This document shows positions 24,372-36,924 of a stretch of 64,000 bases of DNA, one piece after another. The stretch comes from Pomacea canaliculata (taxonomy: Eukaryota; Mollusca; Gastropoda; Architaenioglossa; Ampullariidae). How positions within the stretch are numbered: position 1 is the first letter of the stretch; each line of letters opens with the position of its first letter. Both the position numbers and the translations under genes were made by a program. Location: the NCBI RefSeq assembly GCF_003073045.1, contig NC_037593.1:3339525-3403524 (forward strand). The letters are read 5' to 3'. Under the pieces are notes generated by a model. The model searched no databases, was not told the DNA's origin, and saw nothing but the letters and a program-made list of their open reading frames with translations.

Positions 24372-26295
24372 TGGTGTCTAAGGACCTGAAAACAAGTATG
24401 GAGTCGCTCGACAAGACTTCTCTGGGGTCATCTTGGGAGATGTTTCTTACTTCTTTTGAACCGAGCTCTGTACGTGTAAGTAAAGCACGTGGACGAACAT
24501 AAATATGAACATGAACAGATGAACATGAGTTAGAGACACAATGAATTTGCAAATGGTTCCAGCTTGGAACACTTTCATTTGGGATGCCAAAGAAATTGTT
24601 CTGGACACTTCTGCTAAAGTTTGTTTTTCCACTTGAACGAGATTTTCCAAACATTGTCGGCACTGACATGAGATTACTGAGTTCGTTACAGTTTGAACAC
24701 TCGTGTTGCTGCTACTCTCGGACTTTCACTTGGTGATCTCTTCCTACCGTCATCATTGTCAGTTCCACTTCATGCAAGTATTAATTTTTATCATCAAGTC
24801 TTGAGAATTATTCCACCATTGATAACCGTTTAAAGTCGGGTACTTTTATCTGTAAACCTTCTGTCAATACCCGCGGGGTTACAGACTGTCGAACAAACTG
24901 CACAGATGCTCGTGTTAGACGAACTCTCGTGAGTTCACGAAGCACGCGGGACGAGATCACAAACCTGTCAGCTCTCGACGAAAATGTCAACTGTGGTGAC
25001 AATGAACCCAGGGTTCGTAAGGTCAGCGTGAAATAGTCAAAGGTTCACTCGTTCTTCAAAAGACTACAGACAGACCTACTCAGTTTCCGGTTTCACTCCT
25101 AATTGAGGTTTCGTCAGTCGCAAGCTTGGAGCACAATCATCAAACCTCAGGATCGTTGCCATGGACACGACACACCTTCCATAACATATTCAACACATTC
25201 GTTAGATTACAATGTTTGCTGGGACTGACCACAACTGTCCTACTCCCTGTTGTGTGCTGATGGCGATGGCGAATGTACGGAGTTTGCTGATGGTAATGAC
25301 TGTCAGATGTCTGTGGGCTTATCAACCTGACACGGTCTTCACCACTTAGGATGACCTTTGCCCTATTTCACCTGTATCGGCGACTCTGCCATACACTATT
25401 AGTGTCAACAGAGCTTTTGTGCCTGACAGGAGTGTTTGGTTAGTATTTTATTATCTTCATTTAGTCTTTCCATCCCCAAAAAATCTGTCAGTCAGTCTCA
25501 GGGTCTTGAATTAAAAAAGAAATGTAACAAAAAATCCTGTCAACAGCCAAGTCGTATTTCATGGTCGTTAATGCATTTATTCCTGTTGACTGGCCAGACA
25601 ACTTGAAATGTGGTCTGTGAGAATGTTTATAAGCAGAAACATACAAACACACTCATGATTACACAATAATGCCTCCTACTGGTTGTCCTCCCCTGCCCTC
25701 CCCAAGAAGTCAAAATACTTTTCTTCTCATTCCTCGAAATAGTTTTCTCCCCTGAATAACTAAATCCTGTTGTACACTATTATGTGCACTCAAAGCATTT
25801 TAACGGATTGAATAGAGCAGAGTGGTTCACCGGTGGAGTTTGTCGCTATACCTACGTGCTGCACCATTTCCGGTCACGAGACTCATTGCTGACGTAATCA
25901 GATTTGTTGGTCACGCGTCGTTAGACAACACACACAACTGGTGGAGTCAACATCAACATCAACATCAACCGAGCAGGTAAACAAGTCTTGGGCTGTAGCC
26001 GCCCATCTTGACCCTCGTCTTCCTCTCGCCAAAGACCAACGCTCGCTGCCAGAAGGCGACTTGGGGTGTTCTACCCGTTGGCTTTCTCTCCGCGAGCTTT
26101 AACGAGATCCCCCGTGGCTTGACGCATGAGGGAGCATTGTAAGGCACCGGGGTTCCTAGAATATTTCCATGTTGGCGCTTGCACGCACTCACTGCGGCCA
26201 ACGCTTGTGAATACGGACAAGGAGGGGGGGGGGAGAGGGAGGGAGAGATGGAGGGGAGGTAGTAAGGGAGCCTTGCAAGAAACGGGCTGGTGGCA
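24372..26295. other. 3' flank of the K+ channel gene and intergenic DNA
   Basis: The first part is probably 3' untranslated region, though no close AATAAA was found. No other gene recognised. Confidence 0.4.
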
Positions 26296-26370
26296 ATGGG
26301 TGGGTGGGTGGATGGGTGGGTGGATGGGTGGGTTGGTGGGTGGTTGGATGGGTGGGTGGGTAGGTAGAGG
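26296..26370. repeat. (GGGT/GGAT)n G-rich repeat
   Basis: More than ten G-triplets on the plus strand are separated by one to three bases. The His/Pro/Thr open frames on the minus strand are repeat translations. Confidence 0.93.
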
Positions 26371-26571
26371 GGTAGGAGGCCGGTCTGGTATTGACAGGAC
26401 CAGCCACAAGGTATGAGCCACTCGGTCAATCAATGAGGCAATGATTTTTGCACTCGAGTTATTCGCGCCCAGCAATTGTGTCATTTTAATGGTCGTTCGT
26501 GATATTCAAAATAAATTCTTCCTTTTTTCTTCGCGTTTCATCACCGTTGATTGAATCCTTCAATCTTCGTC

Positions 26572-26646
26572 GCGTGTGTGAGAGAGAGAGTGTGTGTGAG
26601 CGAGAGAGAGAGTGTGTGTGTGTGTGTGAGTGTGTGTGAGTGTGTT
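26572..26646. repeat. GA/GT dinucleotide repeat
   Basis: Alternating GAGAGA and GTGTGT blocks. Confidence 0.93.
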
Positions 26647-28345
26647 GGGGGGAAGGGAGGGAACTACACAAAACACGTATCTATCTTCTTAACCACCTTC
26701 ATTCATCAACTAAATCATCACTCTTCCGACTCAGCGAGTATTGAAAAAATTAACAAAGGTTTTAATATAGTTTAAAAGTAGCGTGTATCTACATTGTAAA
26801 CAGTTTACACCATGTTTATGTAATCTACATCCACTCAGATGTACATAGTCGCACGGATCTTAATCAGGTTTTCTCATTTCGACCTTCTGGGAAGAACTTC
26901 CTGGGGTTGGGGGATGCGGTGGCGGGCTTGATTTCGGATTGCGGGGGCGAAGGTTCGGTGTCATCAGTCATCAGATGCTCCGCAGGTCATCAGACAGGAT
27001 GTCGTCCAGGGTCTAACCGTCAGTGAACAGGAGCCTGGCAGTCGGTGTGATCTCCTCCCGACACCTGCAAGTACTTGCCACCAGGTAGCAGGTTAGCTGA
27101 TTAAGGTAAAGCCCAGTGTGTTGCAGAACTTGCTGTCGCTCAACCCGCACAATTTCCGCCCTTCCACCCCATTGTTTGGTCGGGTGGACCAGTCAATACC
27201 CTGACGTCACTTTGCCGAGTGTTTCTTTGTCGTGTAGTTGCTGCAGCCGAGCGTTTAAAACAGAAAGATAACAGTGGAGATGTCTGTGATAATTGAGGGA
27301 TTCTTCTGACATTCTGGTAACGGTTGACCTCAAACGCATTTATTTCGCGAGGTGAGAGTAGGGCTGGGTGGGGCGCCGACAGGAAGTGACGTGTGTAACA
27401 GTCGCCATGTTTGTGTATGTGTAGCAGTTACAGTCATGTGTACTCTGTAATACTGATTTATTACCATGTACGTTGATACTAAAAAAGTTTCTCTTGTGCA
27501 CATACATTCTTCAACACTTGTTAAGTACAGTCAGTTGGTGACAAATACTACCTACATAGACATACGTGCAGTTTTATGTACATGGATTCTGTAGCAATTA
27601 TAAGTGCATTAATTTTGTATGTTAAGTAAATAAAATGTTATCATTATTATGTAAATAATTATGTAAGTTATTATGTGAAACGAACATTTAGCAGTTATGA
27701 CACAATTATGTAACCGTTATTATGAGAAGGTATTGTGTTGTTACACTGCAGACTGGTCACGTGACCCAGCCCGGAGCTGCAAAGAAAGGGTTAACCAGCG
27801 GCTGGTATTGTGAGCTGCTGGAAGGTGTTAACTACCTAGACTAGAGGAACCGTGTTCTGTCCAACAGAATTTTTGTTTAAATTATGTAGGAGGTGGGTGT
27901 TAGTGCAGGTTGTTGTCGAGTAAATCAAACGCAAACACTACGTCACGTGATGTGACTCGATGTTGATGGTCGTCGTCGTCGCAACCAGCTGCAGGTCACG
28001 TGTGCATCATGCCTTCAGTCTCACACCGATTGTTCTGGAACAGTTATTCTTTGTGCAGATGATCGGCTCGCGACCTTTTATTAATAAAAATGATAATAAC
28101 ACACCCTCGTTATCTTTCTTCTTGTCTTTGTCAAACACCTGTGAACGTGAGCTGACACTCCGACAGGTATGAGCTTGTTCTCTGTGAGAGTCCCGGGCAA
28201 TTTCCTATTATTTTCTCTGTTAAGATTCAGCTTATTGTGCAGGTGAACTAACGGGCGGTCCTAATCCTATTCTCCACTTTCATCACAATGCAGCCTCCAT
28301 GCAATTATCCTACCTGGCAATCTTCAACCGTCAGTTTTGTTTGTT
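26647..28345. other. Intergenic, no supported gene
   Basis: Contains a TTATGTAA-rich AT patch near 27620-27740 and two TCACGTGA sites (27757 and 27943). No exon recognised. Confidence 0.45.
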
Positions 28346-28460
28346 GTTTGACTGCTTAATGTGTACAAACATTCCTTTATTTTCGTTTTATTACAAACTT
28401 GTTTGTTTGACTGCTTAATGAGTACAAACATTCCCTTATTTTAGTTTTATCACAAACTTG
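28346..28460. repeat. 59-bp direct tandem duplication
   Basis: The segment starting GTTTGACTGCTTAATG recurs at 28405 with few differences, giving two adjacent copies at a 59-base period. Confidence 0.9.
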
Positions 28461-28540
28461 TTCGGACCTATAAACATGATTGCAGCTAGTTTTTCTCACC
28501 TCAACGATTGAACTGTTTCTTTTCTGCACTACGAAGTTTA

Positions 28541-28640
28541 CACCTTAAATACATTTTCCAGTAGTCGATGTAGAGACAGCCAGACAAACCAACCTGTTGA
28601 CACCTTAATATTCCAGTAATCGATGTAGAGACAGCCAGAC
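28541..28640. repeat. 60-bp direct tandem duplication
   Basis: CACCTTAA and the following CGATGTAGAGACAGCCAGAC recur at a 60-base period (28541 and 28601), with a small deletion in the second copy. Confidence 0.85.
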
Positions 28641-28918
28641 CGAGTCAGGGTTTATCTCACATCATTTTGCCACCTCACGTGCTTTCCCTGTAAAGCTGTG
28701 GGGATTAGGCTGGCAGTTTTACTGACCTCACTTGCTGTCAGATTTGTAGACATCAGTTTCTGACACGGAGATAATTCCTAAGGTCTTTATCCTTAACTGT
28801 TAATCGATTTCAAGTTGTTTATAACTTCATCTTAGGCAAAAATCAATTTATGATTTTGTTACAAAGACTGCTACAACACTAACTTCTAAAAGCTCATTTA
28901 ATGAAAAGAATCAAATTA

Positions 28919-29753
28919 CAGTGGAACCTCGGTTAGCGAACGCCTCGGATAACGAATATTTCGGTTAACGAACAAAAATTTCGTTAAAAATTTGTCTCGG
29001 ATAGCGAACAAAATTTCGGATAACGAACAGCCACGTGAACCACACGTGACCGACCAGCATGTCATCATTCGCGCTCGAGACACAGTTACCATCGGTCGTT
29101 CCTTATCTATGCGCATTCTTCTTATTTAGTGATTTTTGTGCTTGATTTTAATAAGACAATCCTCAATCATGGCTCCAAAGAAGTTTAAGAGCAATTAATA
29201 GTAGTGAGGTAATGACAAGGAAGAGGCCAACAAATGAATTGAAAAAGGAAATGATTTCAAAGTATGAAGGTGGCATGCGTCTGTCGGATCTGTGATGTCG
29301 TATTACCGAAGTGTTTTACAAAAAAGGCAGAAGCAACAGACACTGGACAAGTTTTTTTCCTTTAACCTCAAAGCTACAGAAAAGGGAAGTCACCCCGATT
29401 TTACAATGTCACGTGTGCTCATGGAGGGGGAATCAAAGCAGTAATTCCACTCCTTCCTCCCCACACCTGCTTCCAACAACGCCGTCAAAACGGAAAGTTT
29501 CCTGATGTTTAAATGCTTTCGTTAATGTTTTTATGTTTATTTAACTCCATTTATATTGCATTATAACTGTTCTCATTAAAACAAATACCTTTATAGCCTG
29601 TAACTTTCAAATATTAGCAAGTCAACAGGGGCTGGGAACCAATTAAATCTATTTCCTTTATTTCTTATGGAAAAAATTGTTTCGGATAACGAACATTTCG
29701 GATAACGAACAGCTTTCCAGAACGGATTAAGTTCGTTAACCGAGGTTCCACTG
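28919..29753 (+). mobile_element. Tigger/pogo-like DNA transposon, internally decayed
   Basis: The 835-bp element has near-perfect terminal inverted repeats starting CAGTGGAACCTCGGTTA and is flanked by TA on both sides, the target site of Tc1/mariner/pogo elements. Subterminal GGATAACGAAC motifs are repeated at both ends. Inside, a start reading MAPKKFKSN and then, in another frame, a helix-turn-helix-like segment (EVMTRKRPTNELKKEMI) resemble the N-terminus of Tigger transposases. Stop codons and the lack of any DDE catalytic region show it is a non-autonomous deletion derivative. Confidence 0.85.
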
Positions 29754-29755
29754 TA

Positions 29756-30073
29756 TAATGTTCCTCAGAAATTTATTTGTTCACAGGATTTAAATTGAAG
29801 GTAAAGAATATAGATATAGAATAATGAAATCTTTTAAAATAACAAACACCGTATACAATTTAACAACCGCTTAATCACACACAAGCTTCTTTACAACAAT
29901 CACATACACAAAACCCTCGGTAAAAGTCACAACATTGGAATGTTGACATCCAGATATGGAAGAAATGTGAAAAAAGATTAGCTTTTCCTCTCTGAAATTG
30001 GTGCATTTAAATATCTATACTTCTTTATCATAAATGTCATGGATAATACCCTTATTAAAACATACAAGGTGCT
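29756..30073. other. 3' flank of the UNC-93 gene
   Basis: AT-rich sequence downstream of the minus-strand UNC-93 stop codon, probably its 3' untranslated region. No clear AATAAA on that strand was found. Confidence 0.4.
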
Positions 30074-33073
30074 TTACGTGGTTGTTTTAAACAGAACCCT
30101 TTCAGTTAAACTGTCGGTATTGAACTCTGTCTCTTCTTGTTCTGCCCCCTCCATATCAGGACCCCTGTTCTCTTGTTCTTTGCTTGACAGCTCCATGTCT
30201 TCTGTAATATTCAACAGAGCATATTCATGGTCTTCTCGACGAAACATCCTTAAACTTCGGCGATGTATAATTTCTGCAGCCAGGTAACTTAGATAGCCAG
30301 TTCCCAGAATGCCCATGCCTATAACGATGCGAGTTCCTGGGCACACGAACTTGGAGACGACAAAGGAGGCTGCCACTGTCAGGCTGTGCCATGTTGATTT
30401 GGCTGGGAAGACAGAATCCACTATGGCTGGAAACATGACTGCTATCATGGCTGAAAAATAGGTAAATAGGTGTGAAACACTAATAACTTCTTCACTTATT
30501 GACATGCACATCCTATTTTTTATAATTTATGTAAGAACACAACAGAATATAACAGTCAGAGTGATGGCTTGAAAAAAAAAAAAAGATAAAGAGAGAGATT
30601 GTAAATCCTGAAAGCGAGGCCCAATATTTTTTGTTTTTTGTTTTAAAGGCTTATCAGCAAAAATTACTATTTCCAAAAATCTGGGTGGAAACTTCCTGCC
30701 TGTTCTTGAGATATAAGAATACAAACATTACTTTGCACAGAAATGGGCCATGCTGTTGATGTTATGCTTGTCCACACAAACACCTAATTAACCTATAATC
30801 CCACTGGTAGTAACAGGGATAACATCCATATACAAGCTTGATGTCTGTGCATACTTCTTACTTATTCATTCAAGCAAAAACTACAGATCACGAGACCTTT
30901 AAGCATGGATAAGGACTGAAAATGCCAGGGTTTTTTTCACACAGAGATCCTTGCAAACCAAGTCTGTCCTCTAGAATATTTACAGGCAGTTATTGGTCTC
31001 TAACAAGTTTCCTTTATAATTTGTGTGACAAAGTGAGGCAACAAAATTGTCCCAACAACGAAACGGATTCTATCAAGAATTTTGCAGTTTTGCAACAGTT
31101 CTTACTCTGTAGCACTAGAAATGTAAGTGACTGTCTTGCAGAATCTTAACCCATTGCACTAGCCTGCGCTCACTGCTATGAACACTGGAATGTTTGGAAC
31201 TCACGATGAGATAATTCTAATCACACACTCTTCTGCATTTTATCTAGTCAGCTAACACTGTAAACACTCATCAACAAGAACAAAAAGAATTCTGCAAATT
31301 ATGTTTACACTTTATGACTTGCCATCTGTTATTTACCACTGTATGACCACTAGCGCCACAGCAACCCCACACCAGCAAGACTAACAGTAACACTGAATAC
31401 CTAAACACAAACTTTGTCCAACCCTCTCCCAGTCAAACTAGCATCACTTCCACCATTTACTGCTGAGTGTTTAAATGCAGTCACACGTCCTCTCTAGCCA
31501 AGGAAGAAAAAGAACAGACAGAAGAGTAGTGGACAGAGTAATACCAGAAAGAACACAGAGAGAATATTGCTTACTTAAAAAAGAAGCAAGGTTGACCGAT
31601 AGAAACATCATAGAGGGACTGCTGAAATTATACATGTCATTAGAGATAAGAAGGGATGTAACTCTAGCTGAATCATCTTACCATTCATCTGAACCATCCA
31701 CACACCATCCACAAGCCCCATTAGTGCTGCAAGAGCGAAGAAGGCAGGAAGACGACTCCCATGAGGTTTCCATAACAACAGGGTAAGCATTATGGTCATG
31801 TCCACCACTGCAGCAAACGTACACAGCAGTGGTCTTCCAGTGTAGCGTGCTGCAAACCCCAGCAACACTGACGACAACATTGTTGTCAGACCCCACACGG
31901 CCATGACATAGCCAACCATGTGAAGACCCAGTGTGCAGCTGATAAAAGCCTGTTAATTATGCATTAAAAGAATTATGTGAAATGGTAAAAGAGGTAAACA
32001 CCATCTTGTTAAGCGCAAAGGAAAAAACTTATCTTCACTTAAATTCAAATGCAAATTCTAAAATGTATTTTTCATTAAAAATTGTACAGAGCACATAGTA
32101 CATTTGACATTATTTAGAACTGGTCTTCACTGATATTAAGACTGAGCAAACCTAAATTTTATAATAAATCAAGAATCTGTTATTTTACTCCCCTCACCTC
32201 TGTGAACATTCCAATGTGCAGGGTAAAGATGTAGCCGTGGGCAGCAAACAGAGGAACAAGAAGCAGCAATTTAGGCTGGGTGAATCCATGCCAGTATGAC
32301 TTTAGCTTTCTGCACACCTCACGTCCTGTGTATTGTGGTTGATGTAGTCTAGGTATTCCCAGAATCCCAACAGTCAATCCTATCACATCACACACCAGGA
32401 ACACACCAAGGAGAACATAAATGATGTGTGGTTCTGGTCGTGGAATGCGATGCCCCTCACCTGCGCTTGGACAGTAGCCAGACCCACAGATGACTCCATC
32501 ATCCTTTGCTGCTATTGGCTTGTGTGTGGAGAAGAAAAGAACAGCTGAGGAAATCAGATTTCCTGCAACCTGGCTGCCAACAAAAATGGAATGAAAGATG
32601 CCATTTATGCGGCTGAAGGCTGCATGCAAAGTGTTCATGCCTTTTTTCTTCTGTTTCTCATGAAGCTCCACATCTACACATGCTAACGTCGAGAGATAAG
32701 TCTCCAAGGAGCCCCACATTGGGGATGTAATTAGCCCCACAACAATGGAACCAGGAACCAAAGTCATCCATGCTGGATAAAAATTGCACATGACATACAG
32801 AGTGTGGCCAATCCAAGATGCTACCATGCATGGCTTGATTCCAGCATTGTACATGATGGCTGGTGTCACAAAACTGATAAGAAATGAGGCGCCATACACA
32901 CAGGCCAGTGACAAGATTCCCAGACTTTCATGTTGGTTGAGACTGCTTTGCAGATTCTGAAGGGCTTGGAATGGAGTGAAGATGAAGAAGAAGGTTACAG
33001 CCAGTAAAAGAGTTTCCTTCAGTGGCTGCTTGGAGGTGGAGCGATATTCAGGGGTTCCTGAAAATGCATCCAT
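30074..33073 (-). CDS. UNC-93 family multi-pass membrane protein (UNC93A-like), complete
   Basis: Three minus-strand exons join in frame to give 506 aa: 33073-32198, 31949-31682 and 30450-30074. The first encodes the N-terminal half with many membrane helices, including the LQNLQSSL stretch and LIT..MWGSLETYLST region typical of the family. The second has FISCTLGLHMVGYVMAVWG and ends at a conserved VDGVWMVQMN. The third completes the last helices and has a hydrophilic acidic tail. UNC-93 proteins share the major facilitator fold; nematode UNC-93 modulates a two-pore K+ channel, and vertebrate UNC93A is of uncertain transport role. A pyrimidine-rich acceptor lies 27 bases before the ATG, so an upstream untranslated exon exists, perhaps ending at the GTAAGC donor near 34090. 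Paralog identity is not settled. Confidence 0.93.
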
Positions 33074-34809
33074 CCTGTCAAGTAGGTAGGATCCCTACAA
33101 GTAAGAATGGAAAAATCTGTCCATTATTTTTATGTTATTTTAGTCAAAGATTAAGAATAAGAACAAGTTTATTGGCCTAATGAAACTGCACTCGAAATAT
33201 GACCTAATGATGGGAGAGAGAAAACAAAAGAAAGAATAATCAGGCCTATCCTATCGCATATGCACATACATACACAGCCATCTATCCCTAAAGAAAACAA
33301 TAAAACAGGTCAATTATTTTTGACATATAGCTCTGCAAACATAATACACAAAATAGTTAAACTGATTTTAAAGAGCAGTTCAAGAGATGATATACAGTTT
33401 GGAACAACAGATTTCCATGGCACATAGTAGTACAAATACATTTACCTACCAGCCCTCCCTTTCACCATACTTATACTGTCGGTGAAGGATGTAGAGGAGT
33501 AGAAGTACATAATTATGAATTAAAGATAAAAAACCAACGAATTACAAAAATATTTCACTATCATCATAAAAAACAAATTAACCCTATAATTAAGTGTGTG
33601 TGTATACTATAGATATGAATTTTTTTAACATCAAGATCCATAAAAATAATAATGACAATAAATAAAAAATATTTAACGATTTATGTTTGTAAGAACGCAC
33701 GTGGCAGCACAGCAATGAATCAACACGGGTCAGCAAGTGTCACCAGACCTGTATTGATCAGTCACAACTAAAATACTGCACTTCTACCGCTCGCTGTTCT
33801 CTCTTGCTCACGCCTTATGGAAGAGATCTGCCTATTAGATAAAGGTCAGAGTCGCCAGGAAAAGGTCTGTTTCTTTAAAAACAAACGCAATTGGTGTCAC
33901 CCACGCTTACTGACACTAGTCTGCAGGAAATGTTATTAGCGATTAATCATAATGAGCTCCATGGAATCGTCGTACTCCATATGACTACTGTAATGTCCAC
34001 TAACTCATTATTGTACCATTTTATACACTGCACTGCTGTTTAGAATAGTCAAAACACATACACCCGACTACAGATCCTAATTAATCAAGCTTACCTACCA
34101 ACTTCGTGTCATTGACACAACAGGTAAATCAACGGAAGCAACTTTCGCGCATTAGTGTACGGGAGGTAACTCTAGTCACCGACCATCCACCACTCAGCAG
34201 GAGTTACGCACCTTTGACAAAGCTATTACAATCAATTGTGGAGTTGTTAATGAGACACGTGGAACATACACAATCTGCTCAGTTGATCGATTTAGAACAG
34301 AGCTACGAATACGATAAACCATTCTCAGCAAATTTTACTTTCAGTTTGCGGCATCCTCATTCCCGATAAAGTTTTCCACGTGTTTCACTAGCTCTAACCA
34401 ACTTGGAGAAGGACTATCAGACCGATTAACAGACATTACGGAGCATAGGCGCAGAAGAGTAAATGAAACTAAGTCAGCCATATTTTACTCTTTATGCAGG
34501 TAAGCAGGCCTTTTCACCGCAAAGAATTAACACTATAATAAGAAAGACTGTTGGCCTGCAGGATTTAGTTTGTAACAGCCCCATGCTATCATACCACGGA
34601 CGTGTATATATTGAACTACTGAAGTAACTTTTGTTTATAGAGATTGGATTACGGGAAGGTCGAGAGTCGTTTATGACAACGATGTGTTATTTATGGTCTA
34701 TAGTCATTTACATGTCTTGATTTGAGTTTGGTGGACTTTACTGCTCTCGCCTACAATCAACACAAACTCCCGACTAAGAGAGAATTGTAAGCCCACCTAC
34801 TGGTCTTTG
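33074..34809. other. UNC-93 upstream region
   Basis: Holds the 5' untranslated intron of UNC-93 (acceptor next to 33100). AT-rich between 33500 and 33700. An 87-codon plus-strand frame at 34106-34369 has no recognisable product. The promoter is not placed. Confidence 0.4.
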
Positions 34810-36206
34810 TCATCCGTTGTAAGAAAGGACACGTGTGGGACGCAGTCTGGTGACTTGTGTGCCATCCCCAACAATGAACCAGTTCTTCCAGTCTCTGAAA
34901 TCACCTAGAACGAAAAACAAATTAATTGGATTTTTTTCTTTTTGTGTTAATCCCCTTAACTCTTATCCTTCCTCTACTTCCCTCACATCTGTCTGTAGCA
35001 GTCTGGAATAGCTCCGTGCGCCTTGTAAGGCTGGGCTATTGATACAAGTCTGGAATAACTGTGTATTGTATATCTATAAGTTTCGGATAACATTTTCCTA
35101 CATTTCTAATGAACTACTGAACGGATAACTCTGTCACATGATTATGTGATTACTGACAGTGTCGCTAAAATTTTCACTATAAATTTCTTTATAACTTAAA
35201 ATATTCTTTAGTTTAAAACAAAATTTATTTTCTTAAATTCTATAGGCAATAGAAAATCCACAAATCCCTAATGGACACCTGTACCCTCTACAAAGGTAGA
35301 AATGTGTGGATCTCGAGTCTAGTGTTAATTTAAAACACAAACATCCTTGGCTCATTATCACTAAGCACCTTTCCTGTAGAAGCCTGGTGCGTTTTCCTTC
35401 CATATTTTTCTTTTCATCTCACTCGGCATATGCGCTTCTTTGACCGCCTTCATGTTAGAGAACTTGCAAGCTTCCGCGATGCGCTCACACAGTTCTCTGC
35501 CCCTGTTGAGACCCAGGAACCTGTCCAACTTCTGTATCTGCCCCAAGGGGTCCTTCAACCAAACCAAGCAGCTTACATCGCTTTAAGAAAAAATTACTAA
35601 AAACACTTTAAAAATTACTTTAAATTTTAATTATTTCTTACTTACCGGACATGAGTGAAAAGTACACGGGGATGGTCAGGGGGCAGTAACTCGTCCTTCG
35701 GAGAAAAGTCCAGGAACTCTTTAGCCTCTGATTTACGGACAAACTCCGGCGATCCGGCCAGTAGCCTGTGCAGGATCTCTTGGTGCCAGTGAGATCCTGC
35801 GAGACGCAAACAGGAAGGTGATAAAGTGTGACGTCACTGGAGTTCACGAACTTTGCACTCACTCGAGTTTCGCCCTAACTTCTGGCTTTCTTAGTCTCTC
35901 TCGAAGTACGTGGTCTGTCGAGTTCAGTGAAATGTTAGTAGACTGCCGGCTTTGAGTAAAATCTTTCTTCTGTTCGTTCAAAGATTAATCTGTGGTGAAG
36001 ACAGGAGAAGGCGACACCTACCTGTCTTGGGAAAACCCTCCACACTGACATCGTTTGTCATCGTAACGGAGTTCCAGGTTACGCAGGTCTTTGATGTGTT
36101 GCCGGTAATCTTTGATCATAGGGAAGGGAGGAAACCAAATGTCGCCTCCATTTTCAAACCTCATGTCAATGCCGAGCTTGTCTCTCACCTCGAGGTAAAC
36201 AGGCAT
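34810..36206 (-). pseudogene. Cytosolic sulfotransferase (SULT-like), lacking PAPS-binding core
   Basis: Four minus-strand exons align in order to cytosolic sulfotransferases, which transfer sulfate from PAPS to small acceptors. Exon 1 (36206-36022) starts MPVYLEVRDKLG, reaches LELRYDD, then shifts frame at an apparent 4-base AAAC insertion before VEGFPKTG, the 5'-phosphosulfate loop. Exon 2 (35796-35646) gives SHWHQEILHRLLAGSPEF and ends VLFTHVR. Exon 3 (35552-35369) gives DPLGQIQKLDRFLGL to FYRKG. Exon 4 (34904-34810) gives GDFRDWKNWF, matching the conserved C-terminal dimer and PAPS region. About 85-90 residues expected between exons 2 and 3, including the RNPKD-type 3'-phosphate motif, are missing: only 93 bases separate them. 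A good acceptor lies 14 bases before the ATG. Frameshift plus lost exon suggest a pseudogene; an assembly gap is the alternative. Confidence 0.8.
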
Positions 36207-36499
36207 GTTTACTGTTTATCTGGAAAAAGGAAACTAATTTTTTTAGGCAGACGAGATTAAATATGTACTGAGCATGCACAAACACATCCCACACTAAAAA
36301 TATCACTATATCTCCACTCTTCTCTCATCCACACCATAGAGACTTGACACTACTTTTTTTATAACATTAAATAGACTCTTTTCTTTGTAATTGTCGAAAT
36401 AAATTTTATGTTTAAGAAACGCAATGTTTCCAAATAAAGAATTAATTATTGTATTTATAAAAACCGGATTCTGCTGGTTGTAAAAGTGAATACACAAAA

Positions 36500-36505
36500 T
36501 TTATT
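36500..36505 (-). terminator. Poly(A) signal (AATAAA, minus strand)
   Basis: TTTATT on the plus strand lies 14 bases beyond the stop codon of the terminal-exon candidate at 36519-36642. Confidence 0.45.
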
Positions 36506-36518
36506 AAGATGCAGTATA

Positions 36519-36642
36519 TTAAGTATTATAGTAAAATGTAGATCGTCTGGCAAGGGTGTCTGTGGTTCTCGAACCAAGTTCTGTGTATTCCAGCCTGGGC
36601 GAGCTGCTGGGACTGTCTCGTAGTCTTGTGACAATTCTCTTC
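36519..36642 (-). CDS. Candidate 3' terminal exon of an unidentified gene
   Basis: A minus-strand acceptor (TTTGTTTGACAG) opens an exon of about 40 codons ending in TAA, with AATAAA 14 bases later. The likely frame reads RKRIVTRLRDSPSSSP, then a Ser/Thr/Arg-rich tail. It looks like the cytosolic C-terminus of a membrane or signalling protein, but no family can be named. Upstream exons would lie at higher coordinates and were not identified; the LINE remnant at 36.9 kb may have landed in that gene. Confidence 0.3.
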
Positions 36643-36924
36643 CTGTCAAACAAACTGTGAAAATTTGTTCTTGAGTTTAGAACATCACTAGATGAGCAAA
36701 AAAACATTGTTTCGTCTTTTAAATAGTGTGATTTGTTTGTGACTGGATATTCACAGTCGGTCATTGCTGTAGTTAGTCGCTGCTTCACTTTCACATTTCA
36801 TTTCACTGCGTGAGAGTAGATGATCTAAAAATAGCCAGTGTCATTATCTAGGAGAGAGAAGAAGGTCTAATTTGATTAAAGAACCCCGCGACCTTTGATA
36901 CAAAGGTACACTAAAATCGAATGT

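Noticed and set aside
31475..31786. Plus-strand 103-codon frame
   Set aside because: It overlaps antisense to the conserved UNC-93 exon 2 and the adjoining intron, and has no recognisable protein.
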